A stretch of DNA of 64,000 bases, taken from positions 1,610,504-1,674,503 of the forward strand of contig NZ_JADDXT010000002.1 in assembly GCF_015330165.1 (NCBI RefSeq). The letters run 5' to 3'. The DNA comes from Zobellia roscoffensis (GTDB lineage Bacteria > Bacteroidota > Bacteroidia > Flavobacteriales > Flavobacteriaceae). Made by a program: the position numbers and the translations under genes. Position 1 is the stretch's first letter, and each line of letters starts with the position of its first letter. The notes beneath the pieces are model-generated. The model was not told the DNA's origin and searched no databases. It worked only from the letters and a program-made list of their open reading frames with translations. This document shows positions 53,483 to 61,525 of this stretch, piece by piece.

Positions 53483-54014
53483 ATCAAATAATTCTTACTC
53501 CTTAATTTAAAATCAACTAAACACTTAGAAAAACCAGACTGAACATGTGCCCTTCTGTGCTAGTCAAACTCAATATAGTATTTGATTAGTTGTAATTCAT
53601 GAAAATGGGGTCGGTTTTTAAGAATGTTCAGTTTTTATTCATTAGAAAACAGAAGATTTTATCCGCTATTAACCAATATTTGTCAAAATAATCGATGAAA
53701 AATTATTGATACGTCAATTTCTGTTCGAATCTCACAAATAAAAAAAGTTGAGCCAAAACACTTGAATTTAAGAGTGGAGATGAAATAAGTCTGTAAAAAG
53801 GCTAAAAAAGTTAATAGACAAACTGGTAAAGCGTAAGCTAATTTCAAAACATTTGATAAAAAGGAGTATTACAAAACAAAACAATGCCAAAAATTAGAGA
53901 ACCACTATTATCAATAAATAAGCAGTTCTTTTCAAAGAAAAATATACGGTCATTATACATCTCTAATTTGCACGTAATTACAAAATTCATATAAATTAAA
54001 TAACAACAAATACA
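53483..54014. other. Divergent regulatory region between the regulator and GH117, no gene
   Basis: 532 bp. Contains the 15-mer at 53625-53639 and a minus-strand TGTTCAG at 53539-53545. All frames are broken, and no RNA gene was found. A weak -7-like TCTAATTTG lies near 53961. Confidence 0.55.
53625..53639 (+). promoter_or_regulatory. Island regulatory 15-mer, copy 2
   Basis: TGTTCAGTTTTTATT, identical to the copy at 59148. It lies 143 bp upstream of the TPR-LuxR regulator start and 376 bp upstream of the GH117 gene. Confidence 0.55.
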
Positions 54015-55232
54015 ATGATTTCTAAAACCAAAACAATCTTATATCCATTTCTTTTTTTCGCTATGTTTTCATTTTACAGCTATGCTCAGGATACGACGTA
54101 TGACCAGAAGAAATTAGACTCATTAGGGATAACTCAAGAACAAATAGACCATTTGGGTATTACGGATATAAATCACTTAAGCGCCGCCTCTAAGAGAGCT
54201 TTAAAATGGCCTACAGACCTTGGTAATGAATGGTTTATTCAGTTTTCAAACTTACAACCATTAAAAGGAGATCTAGCCTATGAAGAAGGCGTAGTACGTA
54301 GAGACCCTAGTGCATTAATAAAAGAAAATGGCAAATACTACGTATGGTATTCTAAAAGTACCGGACCAACACAAGGTTTTGGAGGTGATGTAGAAAACGA
54401 CAAGGTCTTTCCGTGGGACCGTTGCGACATTTGGTATGCAACTTCAGAAGATGGAGAAACCTGGAAAGAAGAAGGTTTAGCGGTGCCTAGAGGTAAAGCT
54501 GGTACATATGATGACAGATCTGTCTTTACCGTTGAAATCATGAAGCATGAAGACAAGTATTACTTGAGCTATCAAACCGTAAAATCGCCATACACCGTGC
54601 GTGTAAAAAACCAAATTGGCCTAGCTTGGTCCAATTCACCAGATGGTCCTTGGACAAAAAGTAAAGAGCCTATACTAAGTCCTGCAGATAACGGAATATG
54701 GAAAGGTGAAGAACAAGATAGATTTGCTGTTGAGCGAAAAGGCGACTTTGACAGCCACAAGGTACATGATCCTTGTATTATTCCTGTTAATGGCAAGTTT
54801 CATTTGTACTATAAAGGGGAGCAAATGGGAGAGAAAATTACCTTTGGCGGAAGACAAATACGTCACGGACTTGCAATTGCCGACAAACCTGAAGGACCGT
54901 ACATAAAAACACCATATAACCCTATTAGCAATAGCGGCCATGAAATTTGTGTTTGGCCATATAACGGAGGAGTTGCTGCACTAATTACTACTGACGGGCC
55001 TGAAAAAAATACAATCCAATGGGCTCCTGATGGTATTAATTTTGAGATAAAATCAGTCATACCCGGAGTAAGCGCACATGCTATAGGCTTAGACAGAAGT
55101 GCAGACAATGAAAAAGAACCAACGGAAATATTACGCTGGGGACTATCTCACATGTACAATAGCTGGGATTACCAGAGCATTATGAGCTTTACCTCAGAAA
55201 GAAAGACCCAACATAGGGCCAAAGGGGAATAA
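54015..55232 (+). CDS. GH117 alpha-1,3-(3,6-anhydro)-galactosidase
   Basis: 405 residues; signal peptide 1-25 (S-Y-A-Q). A short helical N-terminal region (about 33-62, L-G-I-T-Q-E-Q-I-D-H-L-G-I-T) corresponds to the dimer-forming helix-turn-helix of GH117, followed by a five-bladed beta-propeller. All expected catalytic positions are present: Asp97 in R-R-D-P-S, Asp252 in V-H-D-P, and His309-Glu310 in S-G-H-E-I-C-V-W-P-Y. The family removes 3,6-anhydro-L-galactose from the non-reducing end of agar oligosaccharides; it is probably periplasmic. Specificity for agar versus another anhydrogalactose glycan is not certain. Confidence 0.88.
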   Translation: MISKTKTILYPFLFFAMFSFYSYAQDTTYDQKKLDSLGITQEQIDHLGITDINHLSAASKRALKWPTDLGNEWFIQFSNLQPLKGDLAYEEGVVRRDPSALIKENGKYYVWYSKSTGPTQGFGGDVENDKVFPWDRCDIWYATSEDGETWKEEGLAVPRGKAGTYDDRSVFTVEIMKHEDKYYLSYQTVKSPYTVRVKNQIGLAWSNSPDGPWTKSKEPILSPADNGIWKGEEQDRFAVERKGDFDSHKVHDPCIIPVNGKFHLYYKGEQMGEKITFGGRQIRHGLAIADKPEGPYIKTPYNPISNSGHEICVWPYNGGVAALITTDGPEKNTIQWAPDGINFEIKSVIPGVSAHAIGLDRSADNEKEPTEILRWGLSHMYNSWDYQSIMSFTSERKTQHRAKGE

Positions 55233-55262
55233 AATTTGAGTCGAGTTGAGTTTGTTTAGACT

Positions 55263-55297
55263 AGGACAGTACGCTACAAGTAGATGCTGTCCTTTTT
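55263..55297 (+). terminator. Terminator after the first GH117 gene
   Basis: AGGACAG (55263-55269) and CTGTCCT (55287-55293) with a 17-nt loop and a T run; moderate strength. Confidence 0.6.
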
Positions 55298-55428
55298 AAT
55301 AATTTGAATATTCTATAAACTTCAGTTTTCATATGAATTTAACAGTCAATTGAAATAAAATACATTCTACTATAGAACATTGCAATAAAAAAACCAATGA
55401 ATATAAAATTATCAAAACCCACTTTTTT

Positions 55429-56673
55429 ATGACAACAAAGGCTATCATTACTACAGTAACAAAGGTTGTTTTAGCATTGGTAGTAATAAGTTCAACTTCA
55501 TGCCAGAATAAGGCACCTAAAACTTATGAAAGTGCTTCCTACAAACGTTTTCGTAACAACCATGTTTCTTATGAAAAGTACAATGAGTTTAATACTCAAT
55601 TTAAGTTTGAAAAAATAGAAGGGTTTGATGACGGGGCTGAACGCTATTACCCATCTAGTGTAATAAAAGTAGATAATGAATATTACATGTGGTACTCTAA
55701 GCTTCAAATTAATACTGAAGTAGTGGGGCCCAATAAAGCCAACGATTCCCTAAGAGCTTTTCACTGGGATTTGTGCGATATTTGGTATGCTACCTCTTCT
55801 GATGGCTTAAAATGGAAAGAACAGGGAAGGGCAATTTCCCGTGGCACAGCTGGACGATATGACCATCGTAGTGTTTTTAATCCGGATATATTGTTTGCGG
55901 ACGGTAAGTACTATTTGGGTTATCAAGCAGCAAAGAGTCTAGAGGATGCACGTTGGTCAAAACAATTTCCAACTTCAGGAGATTTTACTCCAAACGTTAT
56001 TGGCATGTCCGTAGCCGACACTCCAGAAGGCCCATGGAAAGCATTGGACGAACCAATTTTACAACCCGGTCCTGAAGAAAGTTGGGATGCTGAGGTAATA
56101 CACGAGCCCACCTTTTTTGTTAAAGGAGGGCAGTACTTTTTGTACTACAAAAGCCATGGCCGTTTACCATGGACACCCAATATATCTCCAGGAAAATTCA
56201 ACAAAGAACATGCCGATATGCCCTTGGCTACCGGTGTTGCAATAGCCAATAAACCAGGAGGCCCTTACATAAAATCCAAGTACAATCCCGTTTTAATGGG
56301 TGGACACGGCAGCATGGTATGGCCGTATCGTAACGGTGTATGTGCTACGTTGCCGGAAGGACCGGAAAGGAACAGCGTTCTATTTTCTGAGGACGGAGTA
56401 AATTTTCATCCGGTAATCCAAGGACTGACCATTCCAAAAGGTGGCGGTGCCTTCCGTACAGGAAATTTTACCGATGTAGACGTAAGCCCTGGAAAAGGCA
56501 TAACATGGGGAATTAGCCACCAACTGTACCCCGCATATCATTTTGTACGTTTTGAGTGCGATTTATCGTTAGAAAAAGGTAATAAAGTGCGCAAAGAATA
56601 CCAAAAGGTAAAAGACTATATGAATAATGACGCGTATGATTATGATTCTAGTTTGAATATTAACCCAAAATAG
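55429..56673 (+). CDS. Divergent GH117-family lipoprotein with altered catalytic residues
   Basis: 414-residue lipoprotein (S-S-T-S-C, Cys25) with the same five-bladed propeller pattern as the preceding GH117 (W-Y-S-K, D-I-W-Y-A-T-S-x-D-G, L-Y-Y-K, I-A-N-K-P-G-G-P-Y-I-K-S-x-Y-N-P). The catalytic positions differ: Tyr74 replaces the Asp of R-R-D-P, Glu226 replaces the Asp of H-D-P, and Gly294 follows His293 where Glu is expected. The N-terminal dimerisation helices are also absent. It may act on another sugar, use a different mechanism, or only bind. Separated from GH117 copy 1 by 196 bp with a terminator, so it has its own promoter. Confidence 0.8.
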   Translation: MTTKAIITTVTKVVLALVVISSTSCQNKAPKTYESASYKRFRNNHVSYEKYNEFNTQFKFEKIEGFDDGAERYYPSSVIKVDNEYYMWYSKLQINTEVVGPNKANDSLRAFHWDLCDIWYATSSDGLKWKEQGRAISRGTAGRYDHRSVFNPDILFADGKYYLGYQAAKSLEDARWSKQFPTSGDFTPNVIGMSVADTPEGPWKALDEPILQPGPEESWDAEVIHEPTFFVKGGQYFLYYKSHGRLPWTPNISPGKFNKEHADMPLATGVAIANKPGGPYIKSKYNPVLMGGHGSMVWPYRNGVCATLPEGPERNSVLFSEDGVNFHPVIQGLTIPKGGGAFRTGNFTDVDVSPGKGITWGISHQLYPAYHFVRFECDLSLEKGNKVRKEYQKVKDYMNNDAYDYDSSLNINPK

Positions 56674-56940
56674 ATTGCAACTAATTATTTGGCTATTTTC
56701 CAGTTGCTAAAACTCTATTGATTTCTCATAAATTAGTGCGCATAGGTATGTACAATAATTATATACGATGTTTAGAAAGGCCCTAAAAGGCTTAATTTCT
56801 TCTCTCTTATTATAGCCAATATAAATATCTTTCAAGGCGGTCTTTAATCCAGTGCCACTGAAAAAAGGATAATAAGATATGGCGGGATATAGCCCAGTCG
56901 GTTCAAGCATATGGTAATAATTGAACTTTTATAAAAATAA

Positions 56941-56977
56941 ATAAAAAATAAGGGGCATTGGTGTTAACCATGCCCCT
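56941..56977 (-). terminator. Terminator of the minus-strand GH16-DUF1080 operon
   Basis: Hairpin 56951-56977 (AGGGGCAT...ATGCCCCT with a one-base bulge). In the minus direction it is followed by a T-rich stretch (56941-56950). It lies downstream of the GH16 stop at 57053. Confidence 0.7.
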
Positions 56978-57052
56978 AACCCATACTAAACAAACTGAAA
57001 AAAACTCAAATTAAACAAACTGTAATTTTATACCATAATAGGTTAAGCATTG

Positions 57053-58051
57053 TTATTTTGCTTCTAGTTTCCAGGTACGTACCCAATCTACACGCATTGT
57101 ATTTTTAGTATCATCAGTTAGTTCCTCCTTTTGTGGTAAACCTCCTAAATAACACTCTTCGGACGTCCATAAATCAAATATTAACTCTAACTCTCTTGTA
57201 AAATCTTGATTAGTTGTGACGGTACCAGCTGGTTCACCATTTAAGTAAAATTGAACCGTTCTGGCATCTTTCCACCAAGCGCCAACAATATGGTAGGTTT
57301 CATCCCATGCCTTTCCTTTGTTAGGATTTGCATCCGATAGCATTCTGGTATCAAAATTATCTTCATGTCTTTCCGTTACTCCACCTTCGGCTATAAAATA
57401 CTGAGAGTTCATCTGAGTAGGGAAGTCCCATGGGGTCCACGGAAAATTACTTGGTTTGGTAGACTGGTCACTACACTCCGGAGTTGGATTGGCATTATTT
57501 TCAACAATATCTATCTCGTCTCTATCATCAATATCGCCATTGTTCAGCCAAAACGTATTGAACGCAGAAATACTTGAAGTTTTCATACTGCACTCTGTAT
57601 ACATGGGGTAACTTATTTGCGTTTTGGAATGCACCCTTGCCGTTTGAAACCATTGGGAGCTGTCCTCGTCCAATGTGGCCTGTATGTTTAATTTGCCATC
57701 TACAACGCTAGAATTTTCACTTCGCATAGAAACAGGGGTGTTCCCATAATTCCAAAAAGAATTAAACCACTTTTCGTCATCCCATTCATCAAACTCATCA
57801 GACATGGCCTCGAACTTTACCCACTCCATTCCTTCCGGGGTTTCATCAACTACAGACACAAACGAAGGTAGATTAGGGTCTAAATCAGAAAGTTCAAAAG
57901 GTTCGATCTCATCTTCCTTGTCATCCTCCTTATCGTCTACTTGCACCGGATTTTCTGAATCTTTGTCCATTTCCGAAACGTCATCGGAATTTGACGAACA
58001 CGCAACGAATGCATGTATAATACTCAAAATTAGAAATACGTTAATTTTCAT
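57053..58051 (-). CDS. GH16-family endo-galactanase (agarase/porphyranase/carrageenase type), lipoprotein
   Basis: 332 residues; lipobox (F-V-A-C, Cys18) then an unusually acidic Asp/Glu/Lys linker (about 21-52). The GH16 catalytic motif is D-E-I-D-I-V-E: nucleophile Glu179, Asp181, acid/base Glu184, i.e. the E-x-D-x-x-E beta-bulge form used by agarases, porphyranases and carrageenases. It would cut the internal beta-linkage of a red-algal galactan at the cell surface, giving oligosaccharides for SusCD and GH117. The subfamily cannot be settled by eye. It is second in a two-gene operon after the DUF1080 gene (29 bp apart). Confidence 0.85.
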   Translation of the reverse strand: MKINVFLILSIIHAFVACSSNSDDVSEMDKDSENPVQVDDKEDDKEDEIEPFELSDLDPNLPSFVSVVDETPEGMEWVKFEAMSDEFDEWDDEKWFNSFWNYGNTPVSMRSENSSVVDGKLNIQATLDEDSSQWFQTARVHSKTQISYPMYTECSMKTSSISAFNTFWLNNGDIDDRDEIDIVENNANPTPECSDQSTKPSNFPWTPWDFPTQMNSQYFIAEGGVTERHEDNFDTRMLSDANPNKGKAWDETYHIVGAWWKDARTVQFYLNGEPAGTVTTNQDFTRELELIFDLWTSEECYLGGLPQKEELTDDTKNTMRVDWVRTWKLEAK

Positions 58052-58080
58052 ATGATACTACCTTTATAGTTTAACCTCAA

Positions 58081-58980
58081 TTAAAAAAGTGACTTTTGCT
58101 GCTGCGTAAGCGAATCAATCTGTCTTATTTTGATGTCCTTAAAAAACACCTCTGCAGCTTCACTCTGCAATTGAATTTTACCTTGGATAAGTGGCACTTC
58201 CTTACCGTTTTCATCTATATATCTTGAATCCTTTAAAATCATCACCACCTCTCCGTTCACTATATGCAAGCTTTTGCCTTCATAGCAAATCAAATCAAGC
58301 GTATTCCACTCGTCACGGGGCTTTTCATAATTTCCACTTCGCAAACAATAATTGTTATAAGGACTACCCATGCCAATAGGCAAATACTCCTGAGACTCAT
58401 GGGCAAGTGGGTCCAAAACAGACTCTGGTTTATATGCCCTGATATCTATTGCAGAGTTGGCCTGGCTCCAAAAATCTCCTGTATGCCCTTCCATAATCTG
58501 AAATTCTTGAGAAAGCATCCATGAACGCCAGTATTCAACAGCCATTGGCCCCACAGAGTGGTATAGTATACCAGAATCTTTTAGCAATTCTTTTCGGTAG
58601 GCGTACGTTTTGTCTCCCCACTTGTACTTTAACTGAAAGTGGTAATTTTTATAATCGTTTTTGGTTATAAGACAACCATAATATTCTCCGGTATTCTTAA
58701 TAATTGTTTCTTCACCATCTTGTATCGTCGAAAAAACGGTATACTCACTATTATTTAAACCAATGGGCGCAATTTCTTCTCCGTTTTCATCTAATGGTAC
58801 GGAACCATCGTAACCGGGTTGATGTTGGTAACTTAAATAAGTGTCCCACTGAGTTAAATCTTTATCTATTAATTCTTCCCATACATAGGTTTCTTTAAGA
58901 TTTTTTTGCTCTTCTTTTTTTACCTGAGAACAGGAAATTACAAGAAAGAAAAGTGGTACATAAAATTTACAATGTTTCAT
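58081..58980 (-). CDS. DUF1080 (3-keto-disaccharide hydrolase-like) lipoprotein
   Basis: 299 residues; lipobox L-V-I-S-C (Cys17). One concanavalin-like domain with W-K-W-G-D-type strand (Y-K-W-G-D-K-T-Y-A), S-G-I-L-Y-H and a terminal I-Q-L-Q-S-E-A-A-E-V-F-F-K-D-I-K-I-R block, which is the DUF1080 signature. Family members bind or hydrolyse sugars, some acting on 3-keto-glycosides. Here it is transcribed with a GH16 enzyme in a galactan locus, so a role on the same polysaccharide is likely. Catalysis is not shown by sequence. Confidence 0.8.
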   Translation of the reverse strand: MKHCKFYVPLFFLVISCSQVKKEEQKNLKETYVWEELIDKDLTQWDTYLSYQHQPGYDGSVPLDENGEEIAPIGLNNSEYTVFSTIQDGEETIIKNTGEYYGCLITKNDYKNYHFQLKYKWGDKTYAYRKELLKDSGILYHSVGPMAVEYWRSWMLSQEFQIMEGHTGDFWSQANSAIDIRAYKPESVLDPLAHESQEYLPIGMGSPYNNYCLRSGNYEKPRDEWNTLDLICYEGKSLHIVNGEVVMILKDSRYIDENGKEVPLIQGKIQLQSEAAEVFFKDIKIRQIDSLTQQQKSLF

Positions 58981-59147
58981 ATTACGTATTGTTGGTTATA
59001 GCTGTTAGTCCTGCAGATTACTAATCGATTTAGAAGACAGATTACGATTGGAAAACCGGATTTTTTGGACTACTCAAAGCATGTGAGCATTGTAATTTTA
59101 CAAAGAAATATCCACCAAAAGTTGTGATTGAATGACCAAAACTTAAT

Positions 59148-59162
59148 TGTTCAGTTTTTATT
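59148..59162 (+). promoter_or_regulatory. Island regulatory 15-mer, copy 3
   Basis: TGTTCAGTTTTTATT, 125 bp before the VOC gene and 168 bp before the DUF1080 start on the other strand. Confidence 0.55.
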
Positions 59163-59210
59163 GAAGAGACCAATGAAAGGTTGGTGGCCCTTCATTTTTA
59201 ATATTCTAAA

Positions 59211-59225
59211 TGTTCAGTTTTTGTT
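59211..59225 (+). promoter_or_regulatory. Island regulatory 15-mer, copy 4
   Basis: TGTTCAGTTTTTGTT, one mismatch to copy 3, 63 bp downstream of it in the same orientation (about six helical turns). Confidence 0.55.
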
Positions 59226-59286
59226 AAGTCATTTTAAGCTTAGTGTTACCTTATAATATCATAGTTTTAACAAAACGATATTTATT

Positions 59287-59853
59287 ATGAAAGTTATTAT
59301 GAAGGCTAATACTAGCCACAGAACAAAAAAAAACCACAGCTTACCAAGTTTAATTTGGAAAACCTGCTTCCTTGTAGCTTTTATATTAGCAGGTACAAAT
59401 TATAGTTTTGCACAAACATCTGATTCATCTCCTAGTGAAATTGACAAAGTGAGTACGGAAGAGGCAAGGGTTACGGGTTTAAAATACATTAGTGTTCACG
59501 TTTTGGAGCTTGAGAAAACCTTAAAATTATATCGTGAAATATTGGGTTTTAAAATGGCGGATGCCGAAGTACTACACGGACCCGGACTTGAAGGAATGTT
59601 GGTAATGAAATTAAAAGCCGATGACTTAACCATTGGTTTATCGCTCACGGCTCCCGAATTTATAGATACAATAGGTCCTATAGGAAATACTAACCATAAC
59701 CACTTTATGCTAAAGGTAAACGATATTGTCCCAATTGGAGATAAGTTAAAAAAAGAAGGTTACGAATTGGAAAATGAAAATTACGCTCGTGACAAATACA
59801 CTTTTTTCGTAGGACCCAACGGGGAAATTATTGGCCTTTCTGCATGGGACTAG
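59287..59853 (+). CDS. Secreted VOC-superfamily (glyoxalase-like) protein
   Basis: 188 residues; a basic, long N-terminus then a hydrophobic segment and S-F-A-Q cleavage near residue 43. The rest (about 62-188) is one vicinal-oxygen-chelate domain with paired beta-alpha-beta-beta-beta modules: I-S-V-H-V-L-E-L-E-K-T-L, Y-R-E-I-L-G-F-K-M, N-H-N-H-F-M-L-K-V and V-G-P-N-G-E-I-I-G-L-S. VOC proteins are usually cytoplasmic, so export is unusual. Two copies of the island motif precede it, so it is probably co-regulated with the locus. The ATG at 59299 (Met5) is an alternative start. Reaction unknown. Confidence 0.72.
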   Translation: MKVIMKANTSHRTKKNHSLPSLIWKTCFLVAFILAGTNYSFAQTSDSSPSEIDKVSTEEARVTGLKYISVHVLELEKTLKLYREILGFKMADAEVLHGPGLEGMLVMKLKADDLTIGLSLTAPEFIDTIGPIGNTNHNHFMLKVNDIVPIGDKLKKEGYELENENYARDKYTFFVGPNGEIIGLSAWD

Positions 59854-59971
59854 CTTAAATTGACCGCGCAAAAAATACTACTGCGAGAAGAAAAACACGG
59901 GAAGGATTGTAGTTGCCAAAGCATTTTAGATTCGGCCAACTTCTATTAAAACCTGTTTTACGTGAAAAACA

Positions 59972-60006
59972 AAAAAGCTTTGAAAGTATGACTTTCAAAG
60001 CTTTTT
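59972..60006. terminator. Terminator of tRNA-Ala
   Basis: Perfect 16-bp arms (59972-59987 and 59991-60006, core AAGCTTTGAAAGT) with an ATG loop. The arms end in A and T runs, so it can work in both directions. A degenerate copy accompanies the tRNA relic at 44515. Confidence 0.85.
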
Positions 60007-60013
60007 ATTGTTT

Positions 60014-60089
<76 letters not shown>

Positions 60090-60163
60090 TTTTGGCTAGA
60101 TGCAAAGAAAATACATTTTAACCTAGTTACAAAATAGTTAGGCAAGTAAATGAGGTAGCTTAC

Positions 60164-60964
60164 TTAATCCTTTTTTACGCTTAAAACAAGCACGGGAATA
60201 CGTGACGAAAATTCAGATTTTAATATGGTGTTCTTTTCCCAAAGCTTCTTAAAAAAACCTCTTTTATGTCTGAAAACACACAGTAAGTCTGGATGTTGAG
60301 ATTGAAAACGTTCTAAAACACCTAAATATGTGGTTGGGGCTTCAGCCATGATGACTTGAGAACTAATGTCCATTAGTGCTGTGTTAATGCGTAAATCGGC
60401 ATCAGTGTAACCGGGTGTTTTTACCATTAGTAAATTTACTGTGGAACGAAACTTGTTTTTAATCTGTATCAGCGGATTAAGAATGCGGTTTCTTTTTAAG
60501 ATACCAGATTTAAAAGCGGTCAAAATTACTTTTGGAGGTGCAAATATGCTTCCTTTAGGTACAACTAAAGTGGGTATATCAGTCTGTTTGATAATTTTCC
60601 CTGAAGTATTACCCAAATAAACCTCTTCTGTAACATCGTTACTTCTTGGGGCCATAATAATCAGATCAATACCCAACTCCTTATCAATATCTTTCAATCC
60701 ATCTACAATGGCACCATTATAAGTGGCTATTTTTATATCAATAGATTTAGTATCTATCTTTTCTATGACTTCCTTTAAGCGCTCTTTACCACTCTCGGCA
60801 AGCTTTTGTGGTACATTGGCTAATGTAGTTCCTGCTCCTGCGGAAACATTATAAACTTCCATAACATAGATTTTGGAAGAAAACTGAGAGGCGAAATCTA
60901 CCGCATATTGTAAAGTTTGGTGTGCATCGGGAGATGTCCCAATAGGTACTAATATATGTTTCAT
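60164..60964 (-). CDS. Universal stress protein with two UspA domains
   Basis: 266-residue cytoplasmic protein of tandem UspA type. The first domain (1-140) begins with I-L-V-P-I-G-T-S-P-D-A and ends with a G-N-T-S-G-K-I-I-K-Q nucleotide-loop region followed by D-I-P-T-L-V-V-P-K-G. The second (about 146-266) is shorter and degenerate. Such proteins bind ATP or AMP in stress adaptation; partners are unknown. Divergent from the GNAT gene with 50 bp between starts. Confidence 0.88.
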   Translation of the reverse strand: MKHILVPIGTSPDAHQTLQYAVDFASQFSSKIYVMEVYNVSAGAGTTLANVPQKLAESGKERLKEVIEKIDTKSIDIKIATYNGAIVDGLKDIDKELGIDLIIMAPRSNDVTEEVYLGNTSGKIIKQTDIPTLVVPKGSIFAPPKVILTAFKSGILKRNRILNPLIQIKNKFRSTVNLLMVKTPGYTDADLRINTALMDISSQVIMAEAPTTYLGVLERFQSQHPDLLCVFRHKRGFFKKLWEKNTILKSEFSSRIPVLVLSVKKD

Positions 60965-61014
60965 ATATCTTTGAATTTATCTTTTAAATTTACAATTAAA
61001 TTAAACTAATCAAA

Positions 61015-61515
61015 ATGATCAGGCCGGCAAAATTAACTGATATCCCTCAAATACTCACGGTTACCAAGGTTTGTGCTACGGCAATGATACAGCAGGGTAT
61101 TTACCAATGGAATGAAAATTACCCGTCAAAACAAGCGTTTGAAACTGATATTGAACGAGGGGAGTTATACATTTTGCAGGAAGATAATCAAATTATTGGC
61201 AGTATAGTACTCTCTACTTTAATGGATGAAGAATATGTGCCCATAAAATGGTTAACGCCCACAGGTAAGAACATTTATATACATCGTGTGGCGGTTCATC
61301 CGGATTATCAAGGTAAAGGCTACGCCCAAAAAATGATGGCTTTTGCAGAGAATTATGCCCGAGAAAACAGGTTTGAGTCTATTCGTTTGGATACCTTCAG
61401 TCAAAACAAACGCAACCAAAGGTTTTATGAAGCCAGAGGCTTTCAGCGTTTGGGAGATATTTTCTTTCCAAAACAGAGTGAACATCCCTTTCATTGTTAT
61501 GAATTAGTGTTGTAA
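61015..61515 (+). CDS. GNAT-family N-acetyltransferase
   Basis: 166 residues. The acetyl-CoA-binding motif A is V-A-V-H-P-D-Y-Q-G-K-G-Y-A-Q-K-M-M, followed by R-L-D-T-F-S-Q-N-K-R-N-Q-R-F-Y-E-A-R-G-F, the standard GNAT C-terminal signature. The acceptor (small amine or protein) is unknown. It ends 10 bp before the MATE gene and is probably co-transcribed with it. Confidence 0.9.
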   Translation: MIRPAKLTDIPQILTVTKVCATAMIQQGIYQWNENYPSKQAFETDIERGELYILQEDNQIIGSIVLSTLMDEEYVPIKWLTPTGKNIYIHRVAVHPDYQGKGYAQKMMAFAENYARENRFESIRLDTFSQNKRNQRFYEARGFQRLGDIFFPKQSEHPFHCYELVL

Positions 61516-61525
61516 TTTCGCCCTC

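Larger units (their letters stand above)
58981..59286. other. Divergent regulatory region between DUF1080 and VOC genes
   Basis: 306 bp without a gene. It contains two copies of the island 15-mer (59148-59162 and 59211-59225). Confidence 0.55.
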
